A stretch of DNA of 64,000 nt, taken from positions 1-64,000 of the forward strand of contig NZ_PSZE01000001.1 of NCBI RefSeq assembly GCF_002933465.1, given 5' to 3'. Numbering within the stretch: position 1 is the stretch's first letter; each line of letters starts with the position of its first letter. Origin of the DNA: Nocardia nova. GTDB taxonomy: Bacteria; Actinomycetota; Actinomycetes; Mycobacteriales; Mycobacteriaceae. The notes beneath the pieces are model-generated. The model worked only from the letters and a program-made list of their open reading frames with translations, was not told the DNA's origin and searched no databases. Positions 27,514 to 36,734 of this stretch are shown one piece after another. A program made the position numbers and the translations under genes.

Positions 27514-28829
27514 TTGAGGAACCCTTCGTAATTTCTGTTCATCAGTTGGCTCTCGATCTGTTTGACCGTATCGAGGCCGACGCTCACGACGATCAGCACC
27601 GACGTGCCGCCGAACGGCAGGAAGTTCGAACCGCCACCGCCTGCACCGATGTGCAACAGCAAGTTGGGCAGTACGGCAACAGCACCGAGGTAAATCGAAC
27701 CGGGGAGAGTGATTCGGCTCAGTACATAGTTCAGATAGTCGGCGGTCGGCTTACCCGGACGGTAACCGGGAATGAAGCCACCGAACTTCTTCATCTCGTC
27801 CGCGCGTTCCTCCGGGTTGAAGGTGATCGCGACGTAGAAGTAGGTGAAGAACACGATCAACGCGAAGTAGATCACGACGTACACCGGGTTACCCGGGTTC
27901 ACCAGATACTTCTGGATGATCTTCTGCCACCAGCTGTCGGAGTTGGAGGACTGGGTCAGCTGGGCGACCAGATTCGGCAGATACAGCAGCGAGGACGCGA
28001 AGATCACCGGGATCACACCGGCCTGGTTGACCTTCAGCGGCAGGTAGGTCGACGACCCGCCGTACATCTTACGGCCGACCACACGCTTGGCGTATTGCAC
28101 CGGTATTCGGCGCTGGCCCTGTTCGACGAAGATCACGCCGACGATCACCACGAAGGCGGCGACACACACCAGCCCGAAGATCAGGCCGCCCTTGCTGTCG
28201 AGGATCTGCTTGCCCTCGCTCGGGATGCGGGCGGCGATACCGGCGAAGATCAGCAGCGACATACCGTTGCCGATACCGCGTTCGGTGATCTGCTCGCCGA
28301 ACCACATCACCAGCGCCGCGCCGGCGGTCATCACCAGCACGATGATGATCAAACCGAAGATGCTGGTGTCGGCCAGGATCTCGTCCGGGCAGCCGCGCAG
28401 CAGCTGACCGCGCGAGGCGAGCGCCACCAGACCGGTGGCCTGCAGAATCGCCAGCGCGATGGAGAGATAACGCGTGTACTGCGTCATCTTGTTCTGGCCG
28501 GACTGGCCTTCTTTTCGCAGTTCCTCGAACCGCGGAATGACCACCGTCAGCAGCTGGATGATGATGCTCGCGGTGATGTAGGGCATGATCCCGATCGCGA
28601 ACACCGACAGCTGCAGCAGCGCACCACCGGAGAATAGGTTGATCAGCTGGTAGATGCCGGCATTGTCACCGCCGGAGACGACGTCGATGCAATGGCGGAT
28701 CGCCTGGTAGTCGACGCCGGGCGACGGTAGCGAGGCGCCGACGCGATACAGCGCGATCAGGCCCAGCGTGAAGAGAATCTTCCGCCGCAAGTCCGGGGTC
28801 CGGAAGGCCGACACGAAGGCGGAAAGCAC
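27510..28829 (-). CDS. secY: Protein translocase subunit SecY
   Basis: A 439-residue integral membrane protein with ten predicted transmembrane helices, the channel of the Sec translocon. Typical features are the N-terminal [21 protein letters not shown], the plug region, and the conserved cytosolic loop with [10 protein letters not shown]. The C-terminus ends [10 protein letters not shown]. The gene is separated from rplO by a hairpin and 194 bp, so secY-adk-map may have its own transcription start. Confidence 0.97.
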   Translation of the reverse strand: MLSAFVSAFRTPDLRRKILFTLGLIALYRVGASLPSPGVDYQAIRHCIDVVSGGDNAGIYQLINLFSGGALLQLSVFAIGIMPYITASIIIQLLTVVIPRFEELRKEGQSGQNKMTQYTRYLSIALAILQATGLVALASRGQLLRGCPDEILADTSIFGLIIIVLVMTAGAALVMWFGEQITERGIGNGMSLLIFAGIAARIPSEGKQILDSKGGLIFGLVCVAAFVVIVGVIFVEQGQRRIPVQYAKRVVGRKMYGGSSTYLPLKVNQAGVIPVIFASSLLYLPNLVAQLTQSSNSDSWWQKIIQKYLVNPGNPVYVVIYFALIVFFTYFYVAITFNPEERADEMKKFGGFIPGYRPGKPTADYLNYVLSRITLPGSIYLGAVAVLPNLLLHIGAGGGGSNFLPFGGTSVLIVVSVGLDTVKQIESQLMNRNYEGFLK

Positions 28830-28969
28830 AGATCCTCCTGGCTGACGACACGGGGGTCACGCCCACTTCCGTCACCTCGGCACATACCGGTGCCCTACAG
28901 GGCAGGGCCGGTCCTGTGCCACGACAACGGGGCAGACTGGTTGGCAGACAACACTTGAACTCTAACAGC

Positions 28970-29001
28970 GGCGCCGGACGGGCTCTCACCCGTCCGGCGC
29001 C
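28970..29001. terminator. Hairpin between rplO and secY
   Basis: A perfect 13-bp GC-rich inverted repeat (GGCGCCGGACGGG / CCCGTCCGGCGCC) with a 6-nt loop lies 22 bp after the rplO stop on the minus strand. The following minus-strand bases (GCTGTTAGAGTT) are only weakly U-rich. It may be a terminator or a partial attenuator setting secY expression below that of the ribosomal genes. Confidence 0.7.
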
Positions 29002-29023
29002 CCGACTGTATTACCAGTAACTG

Positions 29024-29470
29024 TCAGCCCAGTTCGGTGGCGGTACCACCGGCGGCGGTGATCTTCTCCTTGGCGGAGCCGGAGAACTTGTCGGCGCTGA
29101 CCTGGACGGCCACCCCGATCTCGCCCTCGCCGAGCACCTTCACCAACTGGTTCTTACGCACGGCACCGGCGGCGACGAGCTCGTCCTTGCCAATGGTGCC
29201 GCCCTGCGGGAACAGCCGCGCGATATCGCCGACGTTCACGACCTGGTACTCGACGCGGAACGGGTTGGTGAACCCCTTCAGCTTCGGCAGGCGCATGTGG
29301 ATCGGCATCTGGCCGCCCTCGAAACTGGCCGGCACGTTCTTGCGAGCCTTCGTACCCTTGGTACCGCGACCGGCGGTCTTACCCTTGGAGCCTTCACCGC
29401 GACCCACACGGATCTTCTCGGTCTTGGCGCCCGGGGCGGGGCGCAGGTGATGGAGCTTGATGGGGGTCAT
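29024..29470 (-). CDS. rplO: 50S ribosomal protein L15
   Basis: A 148-residue protein starting [16 protein letters not shown], with the Gly/Lys-rich [17 protein letters not shown] segment characteristic of L15. It is an assembly protein of the large subunit. Its start overlaps the rpmD stop by four bases. It is the last ribosomal gene of the downstream half of the spc operon and is followed by a hairpin before secY. Confidence 0.97.
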   Translation of the reverse strand: MTPIKLHHLRPAPGAKTEKIRVGRGEGSKGKTAGRGTKGTKARKNVPASFEGGQMPIHMRLPKLKGFTNPFRVEYQVVNVGDIARLFPQGGTIGKDELVAAGAVRKNQLVKVLGEGEIGVAVQVSADKFSGSAKEKITAAGGTATELG

Positions 29471-29652
29471 GCGGTTTCCTCCTCAACGGAAACGAGGTGG
29501 CGCACGACGTTGATCAGCCCGCGGTTCTGGGCGTTGTCCTCGCGGACCACGGTCTGGCGGATACCGCGCAGGCCGAGGGTGCGAAGCGACTCCCGCTGAT
29601 TCTTCTTGGCGCCGATCGTGGACTTGATCTGGGTCACCTTGAGCTGTGCCAT
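29467..29652 (-). CDS. rpmD: 50S ribosomal protein L30
   Basis: A 61-residue protein starting [20 protein letters not shown], the short bacterial L30 with the typical TLRGLGL-like segment and VRHLV near the C-terminus. The ATG at 29652 gives the usual family length. The stop overlaps rplO by four bases and the start abuts the rpsE stop. Confidence 0.96.
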   Translation of the reverse strand: MAQLKVTQIKSTIGAKKNQRESLRTLGLRGIRQTVVREDNAQNRGLINVVRHLVSVEEETA

Positions 29653-29653
29653 G

Positions 29654-30292
29654 TCAGACTCCCTGTCCGGCACGCGCACGCAGCATGCCCGCCGGGGCAA
29701 CGTCCTCGATCGGCAGACCGCGGCGAGCGGCCACCTCCTCCGGACGCTGCAGCATCTTCAGAGCCGCCACCGTCGCGTGCACGACGTTGATGGCGTTGTC
29801 GCTACCGAGCGACTTGGCCAGGATGTCGTGGATACCCGCGCACTCCAGCACGGCACGCGCCGCACCACCGGCGATCACACCGGTACCGGGCGAGGCCGGA
29901 CGCAGCATGACGACACCGGCGGCAGCCTCACCCTGCACCGGGTGCGTGATGGTGCTGCCGATCATCGGGACGCGGAAGAAGCCCTTGCGAGCCTCCTCGA
30001 CACCCTTCTGGATGGCCGCGGGAACTTCCTTGGCCTTGCCGTATCCGACACCGACCAGGCCGTTGCCGTCGCCCACGATCACCAGGGCGGTGAAGCTGAA
30101 GCGACGACCACCCTTCACGACCTTGGAGACGCGGTTGATCGCGACGACGCGCTCGAGCTGGTTCTTCTCGGCGGCATTGTCGCGACGGTCACCGCCGCCG
30201 CGACGGTCGCGACCGCCGCCGCGCTGATCGCGCTCGTTGCTGTTCTGTCCGGCGGGTCCGTTGCCGCCGTCACGCCGCTGACGTCCCGGCAT
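29654..30292 (-). CDS. rpsE: 30S ribosomal protein S5
   Basis: A 212-residue protein with an Arg/Gly/Asp-rich N-terminal extension (residues 1-45) of the kind common in actinobacterial S5. The double-stranded RNA-binding fold follows ([20 protein letters not shown]), then the C-terminal domain with [19 protein letters not shown]5 contributes to translational accuracy in the small subunit. It lies 82 bp after rplR and 1 bp before rpmD. Confidence 0.97.
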   Translation of the reverse strand: MPGRQRRDGGNGPAGQNSNERDQRGGGRDRRGGGDRRDNAAEKNQLERVVAINRVSKVVKGGRRFSFTALVIVGDGNGLVGVGYGKAKEVPAAIQKGVEEARKGFFRVPMIGSTITHPVQGEAAAGVVMLRPASPGTGVIAGGAARAVLECAGIHDILAKSLGSDNAINVVHATVAALKMLQRPEEVAARRGLPIEDVAPAGMLRARAGQGV

Positions 30293-30374
30293 CAGACGTT
30301 CCTTCCGTTCATGTTCATTCGGTCCGCAGGTCGAATCCGCAGCTGTGTCTTTTGGATGTTCCGCAAGCTACACA

Positions 30375-30782
30375 TCAGAATTTCAACCCACCTTCGCGAG
30401 CGGCATCCGCGAGCGCGGCGATGCGGCCGTGGTAGTCGTGGCCACCGCGGTCGAACACCACGGCCTCCACACCGGCGGCCTTCGCGCGGGCGGCCAGCAG
30501 CTCGCCGACCTTCTTACCCTTCGCGGACTTGTCACCGTCGAGCGCGCGCACATCGGCCTCGATCGAGGACGCGGAGGCGACGGTCTTGCCGACGGAGTCG
30601 TCGATCACCTGGGCGTGCAGGTGCCGCGAGGAGCGGAACACGACCAGACGCGGACGCTCGGCGGTGCCGAGGACCTTCTTGCGCAGACGGAAGTGCCGAC
30701 GGGTCTTCGACACCCGGCGACGAGTCGACGCATCCTTGCCGACCGGCTTGCGGGCGGCTTTCTGAGCTTCAGTTTGTGCCAT
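30375..30782 (-). CDS. rplR: 50S ribosomal protein L18
   Basis: A 135-residue protein with a basic N-terminal tail and the conserved [20 protein letters not shown] segment. It binds 5S rRNA together with L5 and L25 in the central protuberance. The gene lies 3 bp after rplF in the same operon. Confidence 0.97.
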   Translation of the reverse strand: MAQTEAQKAARKPVGKDASTRRRVSKTRRHFRLRKKVLGTAERPRLVVFRSSRHLHAQVIDDSVGKTVASASSIEADVRALDGDKSAKGKKVGELLAARAKAAGVEAVVFDRGGHDYHGRIAALADAAREGGLKF

Positions 30783-30785
30783 GGC

Positions 30786-31325
30786 TTACTTACCCGTCTT
30801 TCCGACCTTGCGGCGAACGACCTCACCGGCGTAGCGGATGCCCTTGCCCTTGTACGGGTCGGGCTTGCGCAGGCCGTGGATCACCGCGGCGATCTGGCCG
30901 ACCTTCTGCTTGTCGATGCCGGACACCGAGAACTTGGTGGGGGCCTCGACCTGGAAGGTGATGCCCTCGGGGGCCTCGATCGGAACCGGGTGGCTGTAGC
31001 CGAGGGCGAACTCGAGGTTCGAACCCTTCTGCTGCACGCGGTAACCGACGCCGAAGATTTCCATCTTCTTCTCGTAGCCCTGGGTCACGCCGACGATCAT
31101 GTTGTTGATCAGGGTGCGGCTCAGGCCGTGCAGCGAGCGGTTGCGGCGCTCGTCGTCCGGACGGCCCACCTCCAGCTCACCGTTCTCGGCCTTGGTGACG
31201 GTGATCGGCTCGGCGACGGTGTGCGAGAGGGTGCCCTTCGGACCCTTCACCGACACCTGCTGGCCGTCGATGGTCACCTCGACGCCGGCGGGAACCGAGA
31301 TCGGCTTCTTACCGATACGCGACAT
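30786..31325 (-). CDS. rplF: 50S ribosomal protein L6
   Basis: A 179-residue protein starting [20 protein letters not shown], with the two repeated L6 domains and the signature [14 protein letters not shown] near the C-terminus. It binds 23S rRNA near the GTPase-associated centre. It sits 14 bp after rpsH and 3 bp before rplR. Confidence 0.98.
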   Translation of the reverse strand: MSRIGKKPISVPAGVEVTIDGQQVSVKGPKGTLSHTVAEPITVTKAENGELEVGRPDDERRNRSLHGLSRTLINNMIVGVTQGYEKKMEIFGVGYRVQQKGSNLEFALGYSHPVPIEAPEGITFQVEAPTKFSVSGIDKQKVGQIAAVIHGLRKPDPYKGKGIRYAGEVVRRKVGKTGK

Positions 31326-31339
31326 TGTTCCTACCTCCC

Positions 31340-31738
31340 TTACCAGACGTAGGCGAGGACTTCCCCGCCCACACCCTGCTGCTTGGCCTGACGGTCGGTG
31401 AGCAGGCCCTTCGACGTGGAGATAATTGCCACGCCCAGACCGCCCAGCACCTTGGGCAGGTTGGTGGATTTCGCGTAGACCCGCAGACCCGGCTTCGAGA
31501 CGCGGCGCACACCCTGCAGGCTGCGCTCCCGGCTCTGGCCGTACTTCAGGTCGACGATCAGGGTCTGGCCGACGGGCGCATCCTCGGTGCGGTAGTCGGC
31601 GATGTAGCCCTCGCGCTTGAGGATCTCGGCGATGTTCGCCTTGAGCTTCGAGTGCGGGGCCTTCACCTGATCGTGGTACGCCGAGTTGGCGTTGCGCAGA
31701 CGGGTCAGAAAGTCTGCGATCGGATCAGTCATGGTCAT
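31340..31738 (-). CDS. rpsH: 30S ribosomal protein S8
   Basis: A 132-residue protein, standard length, starting [20 protein letters not shown] and ending with [20 protein letters not shown]8 binds the central domain of 16S rRNA and in E. coli represses spc operon translation. Here it is the first gene of its transcription unit rather than following rpsN, because about 14.7 kb is inserted between the two. A promoter-like pair lies about 170 bp upstream. Confidence 0.97.
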   Translation of the reverse strand: MTMTDPIADFLTRLRNANSAYHDQVKAPHSKLKANIAEILKREGYIADYRTEDAPVGQTLIVDLKYGQSRERSLQGVRRVSKPGLRVYAKSTNLPKVLGGLGVAIISTSKGLLTDRQAKQQGVGGEVLAYVW

Positions 31739-31885
31739 GTGTTGACCGTTACCTTTCTCGCCGCGGTTCCCATACAGCACCGTCACGCGGGGCGGTCGTG
31801 GGCCTACGACAATTTCGGCTGGTCCGGCCGACACCGTTGCCGACCGGATTGGAATGCTGTCACCCGGAGCAACGCGCACGCATAT

Positions 31886-31901
31886 GGGCACGAGAGTGCC
31901 C
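31886..31901. other. Small hairpin in the rpsH leader
   Basis: A 6-bp perfect inverted repeat (GGGCAC GAGA GTGCCC) lies just downstream of the proposed rpsH promoter, within the presumed 5' untranslated leader. No U-run follows. It could be a leader stem; a regulatory role is not shown. Confidence 0.4.
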
Positions 31902-31914
31902 GAGCAACCGGTCT

Positions 31915-31942
31915 AGTGTAGGCGAGGGGTATGAGCGGGCAA
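31915..31942 (-). promoter_or_regulatory. Candidate promoter of the rpsH-rplO unit
   Basis: On the minus strand TTGCCC (31937-31942) and TACACT (31915-31920) are spaced by 16 bp, a good housekeeping-sigma pair. The rplN unit has TTGGGC-17-TACACT with the same -10, which supports both. Transcription would start about 170 bp before rpsH, giving the separated half of the spc operon its own promoter on the island side of the junction. Confidence 0.6.
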
Positions 31943-31966
31943 AATCGGGTACCAGGCCAGCACCGA

Positions 31967-32338
31967 TCAGACCTCGAGATCCGCTTCGATCGCCTTCAGC
32001 CGATGCCGGGCCAGGGCGAGATTCGCCCGCCCGCGGTCCAGGGCGAGATACAGAAACAGCCCTTTGGACGTCCGGCCGGTCATGGGGCGGATCAGGTGGT
32101 ACTGGCTGGACAGCGAGATCAGGATGTCCTCGATGTCCTCGTTGAGGCCGAGCTGTTCGATCGTGCGCAGTTTTGCCCGCACCACCTCGGTATTACCGGC
32201 CCCGGCGACCTGGAGATCCAGGGCTTTCGAATTCCCCAGCATCCCCAGCGACATACCGCTGTTGTAATCGACGACGGAGGCTCCCATAGCGCCGTCGATC
32301 GCCATCATTTCCTTCAGCGCCAAATCGAGATTGGACAT
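31967..32338 (-). CDS. Roadblock/LC7-domain protein (third in operon)
   Basis: A 123-residue protein starting MSNLDLALKEMMAIDGAMGA. It has the single roadblock/LC7 fold pattern: helix, two beta strands around GASVVDYNSGMSLGML, helix with LRTIEQLGLNEDIEDILI, then beta strands with GLFLYLALDR and a last helix. In bacteria such proteins usually regulate MglA-type small GTPases. Preceded by AAAGGAAAGAAC, it is the last gene of a four-gene minus-strand operon, but no GTPase or sensor kinase gene accompanies it here. The function is therefore open. Confidence 0.8.
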   Translation of the reverse strand: MSNLDLALKEMMAIDGAMGASVVDYNSGMSLGMLGNSKALDLQVAGAGNTEVVRAKLRTIEQLGLNEDIEDILISLSSQYHLIRPMTGRTSKGLFLYLALDRGRANLALARHRLKAIEADLEV

Positions 32339-32349
32339 GTTCTTTCCTT

Positions 32350-32832
32350 TCAATCGGTATTACTTGTTCGGTCGTCTTTGCTGTGCTTGCCGGTCGGGGT
32401 GGCGGTGAGGTGGTCGGCGATCGCGCGGGCGGCCGGGCGGGATTCCAGATGCAGCCGGCCGACATTCACGTCGGGCTCGGCCAGCACCGTCAGCGAGGTC
32501 CAATCGGCGCCGTAGACCACGACATGGCCGCCGGTGCCGCGCACCACCACCTCGTGGAATCCGCCGCCGACCGCGGTGGTGGCCAGCCGATGCGAGAGCG
32601 CCAGTTGCGAGGCCGACAGCGCGGCCATGCCGGTGGGTTCGATATGCGCGGGCAGATCGTGCTCGATGAGCAGGCCGTCACTGGATGCCACCAGCGCACC
32701 GATCAGCCCGGGAACGCGTTCGCGCAACGCTTTCAATTCCGCGAGACCCGCCGCATTCGGCTCGGGTCCCGACATCGTCACCTTGCTGAACCTCCCCATC
32801 AGATCGCCGAGCAGCTTCTTGCGCACGGTCAC
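32350..32832 (-). CDS. Roadblock/LC7-domain protein (second in operon)
   Basis: A 160-residue protein with one roadblock/LC7 domain at about 25-130 (ELKALRERVPGLIGALVASS, then GMAALSASQLALSHRLA and VVVRGTGGHVVVYGA). A short charged tail ends DDRTSNTD. The GTG start at 32832 overlaps the previous stop as GTGA, and the next roadblock gene starts 11 bp after its stop. The IGALVASSDGLLIEHDLP segment resembles the conservon CvnB type. Partner GTPases are absent from the window. Confidence 0.78.
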   Translation of the reverse strand: MTVRKKLLGDLMGRFSKVTMSGPEPNAAGLAELKALRERVPGLIGALVASSDGLLIEHDLPAHIEPTGMAALSASQLALSHRLATTAVGGGFHEVVVRGTGGHVVVYGADWTSLTVLAEPDVNVGRLHLESRPAARAIADHLTATPTGKHSKDDRTSNTD

Positions 32833-33626
32833 TCGAGTTCCTCCAACGCCGCCCGCAGGCGGACGAGCACGTCGACATCCACCGGAGATTCCCAATGATC
32901 AGGCGGCACAACGGATGTCGCGGATCGGCGGCGACGGACCAGCGGCGGCGGGACGACAACCTCCGATCGCGCCGGCGGCACCGGAATCGCCGGAAAGGTG
33001 GTCGCATCAGCGGGCTGGATCAGATCCGCGAGCGTGAGGTCGCGCACCGCCACAAGGCAGCCGTAACTCGTGCGCCCGAGCTCGCGGGCGATATCGGCCA
33101 CGGTGCGACGGCCGTCGGCGGCGGCCAGGACTTCCGCCTGCCCGCCCGTGAGCGAGATCCGGCGCCGCCGCACCCGGCGGACCGGCACCACCGGCGCACG
33201 ATCGACAGCCTCGGCCGGCCAGGGTCCCGCTTCCGGATCGCCCCGGCGCGCACATTCGTTCACCAGCAGGCCCGGGTTGATATGACAGACCGGCGCCAGC
33301 CAGTGCTCGGGTGCGGGCTCGAATTCGGGAGTCGTCGCGGACGCCAGCAGAAAATAGGCGGCGTCGAAAACCGACAGCAGCGCAAGGGTTTCCAATTGCG
33401 GTTGCGCCAGCACCCGCCCCGGATCTCCGGATCCGGCGCGCTGCCAATCCTCGGCGGTGGCCACCCCCGCCTCCACCACGAGCCGGTCCAGACCGGTGGT
33501 GCGCCGGCAGTCGGCGGAAACGATTGCCCCCCTGGTGAGATGAAACGATCCGTCCCCCGCGCGCAGCACCCCCGTACTTCCCTCTTCTTCCAGCTTGCGC
33601 AGCGCTACCGCCAGCTCAAGTCCCAT
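32829..33626 (-). CDS. DUF4388/PATAN-like protein with C-terminal helix-rich region
   Basis: A 265-residue protein. The N-terminal 60 residues (LRKLEEEGSTGVLRAGDGSF, then a beta-turn and GAIVSADCRR) look like the effector-type DUF4388 domain found with roadblock proteins. A middle segment carries helix-turn-helix-like residues (LTGGQAEVLAAADGRRTVAD, then IARELGRTSYG). The C-terminus has an Arg-rich linker and a final helix. It overlaps the upstream roadblock gene by 11 bp and the downstream one by 4 bp. A role in a GTPase signalling module is inferred from context; the domain assignment is moderate. Confidence 0.6.
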   Translation of the reverse strand: MGLELAVALRKLEEEGSTGVLRAGDGSFHLTRGAIVSADCRRTTGLDRLVVEAGVATAEDWQRAGSGDPGRVLAQPQLETLALLSVFDAAYFLLASATTPEFEPAPEHWLAPVCHINPGLLVNECARRGDPEAGPWPAEAVDRAPVVPVRRVRRRRISLTGGQAEVLAAADGRRTVADIARELGRTSYGCLVAVRDLTLADLIQPADATTFPAIPVPPARSEVVVPPPLVRRRRSATSVVPPDHWESPVDVDVLVRLRAALEELE

Positions 33627-34008
33627 GACTCCCCTCGGTCAATTCGGAGAGAATCCCCCGCAACTGAAATCTCGCCAGGGCCAGATTTCCGGATTCCTCG
33701 TCGAACAGAACGTGCACGAACAACCTGCCGTCGAAATCGCCGTCGATCAGATTCAGCAGGTGATAGCCGCGGGTCCCGCAGACGATGATCTCGGTGACGT
33801 CGTCGTCGCCGTACTCGGTGGCCAGCGCCGGGCACGCGAGCACCGAACGCACCACATCCGTTGTGGCAGCCGCATCTTCGTGCTCATCGATCGATTCGTG
33901 CCGACCGGCCGCGGCGATCGCGAGCCCGCTGGCCCCGTCCGCCAGCGTCACCCCGCGCGCGCCCGGAATCTCCATGATCCGCCGCAGGCATTCGTCGATA
34001 CTGATCAC
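33616..34008 (-). CDS. Roadblock-like protein (first in operon)
   Basis: The protein has 130 residues and starts MISIDECLRRIMEIPGARGV. It shows a roadblock-like order of elements: helix, strand (GVTLADGASGLAIAAAG), long helix (TTDVVRSVLACPALATEYG), strands (TEIIVCGTRGYHLLNLIDG, then LFVHVLFDEESGNLAL) and a last helix. It is the first gene of the operon running to 31967; about 250 bp of non-coding DNA lies upstream before the decayed YoaK gene. No GTPase is encoded nearby. Confidence 0.7.
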   Translation of the reverse strand: MISIDECLRRIMEIPGARGVTLADGASGLAIAAAGRHESIDEHEDAAATTDVVRSVLACPALATEYGDDDVTEIIVCGTRGYHLLNLIDGDFDGRLFVHVLFDEESGNLALARFQLRGILSELTEGSHGT

Positions 34009-34261
34009 ACGCCACCGCTCGTCGAGTTCGGGCTATCTGAAACGCCGACGCTACACATCGCCCGCCGCACCCGCATGTCGAACGCGAAGAATCGCAGGCA
34101 AAACTTGTGCGCCACAAGATCATCGGCGGATTATGGACGCGCCGATCCGACTGCCGGCGAGGGCGGCCAGGCGCGGCCACGTCTCGGCGGCGGCATACCA
34201 GGCAACCGATCAGCCGAGCGGTTCACCCAATCTGGACGACCCGTACACCCGAACACGTTGA

Positions 34262-34930
34262 GATGCAACATGTTCCACATCCGGCGATCAAATCTTCTCA
34301 GCTTCTTCCGAGGCAACGCCGATACGATTTTTCCCATTCGCCCAAGACAGACAACAACTCCGGGAGCTGTATGCCTGCCATGAGCCTCACAATTCTCACC
34401 GCGCACTCCTTGTCGGCTACGGTTCGCCGCTCGCGACAGTCGCGGCTTTCGTCAATGCCGTAGCGATCCTGACCTTGGCCATTCCGGTCGGCAATCCGAC
34501 CGCGACGACCACGCGGCTGGGGATGGACGCCGCCAACCCGTGGCTGTTCGAAAGCAGCGTGCTCGCCCTCATCCTCATCGGATTCCTGATGGGAGCGGCG
34601 TGCGCCGGCGCGACGCCGGCGCCCTCGAAAACCCATGCGGGAGTTCGGCACAGCGCCGTCATGATCGGCGACGCGTTGCTACTGGTGCTGGCCTTCGCCT
34701 GGTCGGAACGCACCCTGTCGGTCTTCCTGGCGGCCCTTGCCTGCGGGCTACAGAACCGGACGACCTCCAGCCTGCGAACAATGCAGATCCGCACCACCCA
34801 CTTCACCGGCACCGTCACCGATCTCGGCCTGATCATCGGACGTTCCCGCCTGCACGGCGTCGACAGATGGCGAGCCGCGGTGCTGTCGGCCAGCGAGCGA
34901 TGTACCAGTCGACTGACCCCAGCCACGACG
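34262..34930 (+). pseudogene. Remnant of a YoaK/DUF1275-family membrane protein gene
   Basis: The frame is open from the TGA at 34259 but has no plausible start. It encodes a YoaK-like core: a hydrophobic segment with ATVAAFVNAVAILTLAIPVG, another with LLLVLAFAWSE, and the family signature ACGLQNRTTSSLRTMQIRTT followed by HFTGTVTDLGLIIG. The first two transmembrane helices are missing or scrambled, and similarity ends after DRWRAAVLSA, well before the usual C-terminus. Known members are predicted membrane proteins of unknown function. A partly deleted gene fits best. Confidence 0.65.
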
Positions 34931-35001
34931 CACGGCGATCGCGTCCCGAGCTCGATCGCCGCGTGTTCGACGGCGCTGGAGCGAATCCGGGTCGGCCCAC
35001 T

Positions 35002-35073
35002 GAACCAATCGTGCAAACCGCGCCGAATTTTGCGGTTTCTGCACATTTTCGTCGCGGTTTGCACGATTGGTTC
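35002..35073. repeat. Perfect 21-bp inverted repeat with 30-bp spacer
   Basis: The arms 35002-35022 (GAACCAATCGTGCAAACCGC plus one G) and 35053-35073 are exact reverse complements. The 30-bp spacer holds a partial copy (GCGGTTTCTGCAC) of the inner arm. It lies between two decayed genes, with no U-run beside it. It could be a recombination end, a small palindromic element or a strong hairpin. Confidence 0.85.
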
Positions 35074-35119
35074 GGGGTTCTCGCGGCCCATCCGCGTCAC
35101 AGGACTGCAGCTACAGCAG

Positions 35120-35416
35120 TGGTGACTTCCGACAGCAGCGGCAGCGACTCCTCGCGCTGCGGTGCGCGAGCCCACCACCGCCTCAGGTCGCCTACGTGGA
35201 GAAGCTTGCCGGTTGTCTCTACGTCGAATCGCCGGCCGTCGATCGATACCTGCGCGCGTACGATGACATCGAAAATGCGGCGCTCACAGCGAGCGAAACT
35301 ACCTCCCGAACGGCACCGTACGCCTCCGCAACAACTACACCACCCTCACCTACACCGCCGACGAGTGGACGGCCTTCACTTCGGGCATCGCCGCTGGCGA
35401 ATTCGACGCCGCCTGA
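35120..35416 (+). pseudogene. Fused remnants of an XRE-DUF5753 regulator and a DUF397 protein
   Basis: The first part (about 35130-35300) encodes the C-terminal DUF5753 pattern VAYVEKLAGCLYVESPAVDR followed by YLRAYDDIENAALTASE. In another frame the next 120 bp encode the DUF397 pattern YLPNGTVRLRNNYTTLTYTA, DEWTAFTSGIAAGEFDAA, with a stop at 35414-35416. In actinobacteria these two proteins are a classic neighbouring pair (DNA-binding regulator plus small partner). The helix-turn-helix and the start of DUF397 have been lost, probably by one deletion joining the ends. Confidence 0.7.
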
Positions 35417-35525
35417 CGCGGGGTGACACGCCCGCCGGGAGAGGCCAACAGCGCAATAAGGAGCCCCAGGCGCATGAGAAAACTCAGAGGCGACACTGGG
35501 GCGTTCGTCGGCTAGCATACCCGCC

Positions 35526-36614
35526 ATGACGGGGGATGTCGACTACAGCGAAACTCAGGTGTGGGACCTCCTTTCAGCCCCACGGATGGCGCCGTACCTA
35601 GCCGCGGCTGGCGGCGACCGCACGCTGGCCCTGTCGCTGTACGAATGGAGCGCTCGGACGGTCGCGGCCTCGTTCGAGGTACTCGCACATACCGAAGTGC
35701 TGCTGCGTAACTCCTTGGACTCCGTGCTGCGGGAACACTTCAAGGAAGCCGTCAGAGGCATTCCGTGGTTCCTGATTCCGTTGAACGACAACGTGTCAAC
35801 GGCGGTTCAAGCCGTGCGTGAGCGCCTGAGACAACAAGACCGGGAGCACCGCGACCAGATCGTGGCGGGTTTGAGCTTCGGCTTCTGGTCGGGTTTGCTC
35901 GGCACCAAATACGAGCAGCTTTGGCGAGATTGCCTGCATCGCGCGTTCCCGCACTCCTCAGGTCGGCGCAAAGAGGTGTCGGCCGCGCTCGACGGTGTGC
36001 GCAAGTTCCGGAATCGGCTTGCTCATCACGACTCGATCTTGAACATCGATATTCCGTTCGAACTGCGACGGGTGATCGAAGTCGCCGGGTACATCGATTC
36101 AGATGCCGCATCCTGGATCGGCGACCTGAGCCGAGGGATGGCGGTTTACTCCGAGCGGCCGGTTGCCGCCGTCGACACAGCAGTGGTCGCAGCACGGGTC
36201 GCATGGCCCCTCTACCAGTCGTGTCAGGCCTACGTCTGTCAGGCCGGACGCTTCTTCCGACCGGTCGAGCGCATCGCTTTCTATACCGAGTCGGCGATTC
36301 AACCCGAGGTGCCGCTCGTATTGCATCGGCGTGACAACGTCGAGTGGACCACCGAATCTGCCGCCAAACTGCGAGCTTCCGAAGACAGAACGGATCGCAA
36401 GATAGGCGCAGTCATCGACGCCGCGCGTCAAATGGGTTGGGCTGAGGGCGCTTACCAGGTATTTCTGCTCACCGGACCGGGCCATCCTTCGCACAGATCG
36501 CTCGCCCAATCCCTCCCACACAATGCAACCGGCCGCGGAACGGCATTCACCCAACGACAGCGGTATGTCTCCCTGCATGCGCTCGAGACGGCGGTAAGCA
36601 CGGATGCACTCTGA
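35526..36614 (+). CDS. Abi-like protein with HEPN-type motif
   Basis: A 362-residue protein whose first 200 residues match the Abi-like family: VWDLLSAPRMAPYLAAAGGD, ALSLYEWSARTVAASFEVLA, HTEVLLRNSLDSVL, then GLSFGFWSGLL. The HEPN-type R-x4-H motif is at 162-167 in FRNRLAHHDSI. HEPN proteins of this kind are often RNases acting in abortive infection or toxin-antitoxin systems. The C-terminal 160 residues are not recognised. The gene is alone on the plus strand, with decayed genes on both sides and no antitoxin-like gene adjacent. It is intact at full length, unlike many neighbours. A defence role is inferred. Confidence 0.72.
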   Translation: MTGDVDYSETQVWDLLSAPRMAPYLAAAGGDRTLALSLYEWSARTVAASFEVLAHTEVLLRNSLDSVLREHFKEAVRGIPWFLIPLNDNVSTAVQAVRERLRQQDREHRDQIVAGLSFGFWSGLLGTKYEQLWRDCLHRAFPHSSGRRKEVSAALDGVRKFRNRLAHHDSILNIDIPFELRRVIEVAGYIDSDAASWIGDLSRGMAVYSERPVAAVDTAVVAARVAWPLYQSCQAYVCQAGRFFRPVERIAFYTESAIQPEVPLVLHRRDNVEWTTESAAKLRASEDRTDRKIGAVIDAARQMGWAEGAYQVFLLTGPGHPSHRSLAQSLPHNATGRGTAFTQRQRYVSLHALETAVSTDAL

Positions 36615-36734
36615 CACTGGTCTTCCCTGACGGCGACCACCCTACATCCGGCGACGCGCGGGGGCGGATGTCGAAGGCAAGCTGCTCCAGCTCGCGAAGA
36701 TGCGAACCCCGCCGATCGCGTCGGTGCGGTCCGA

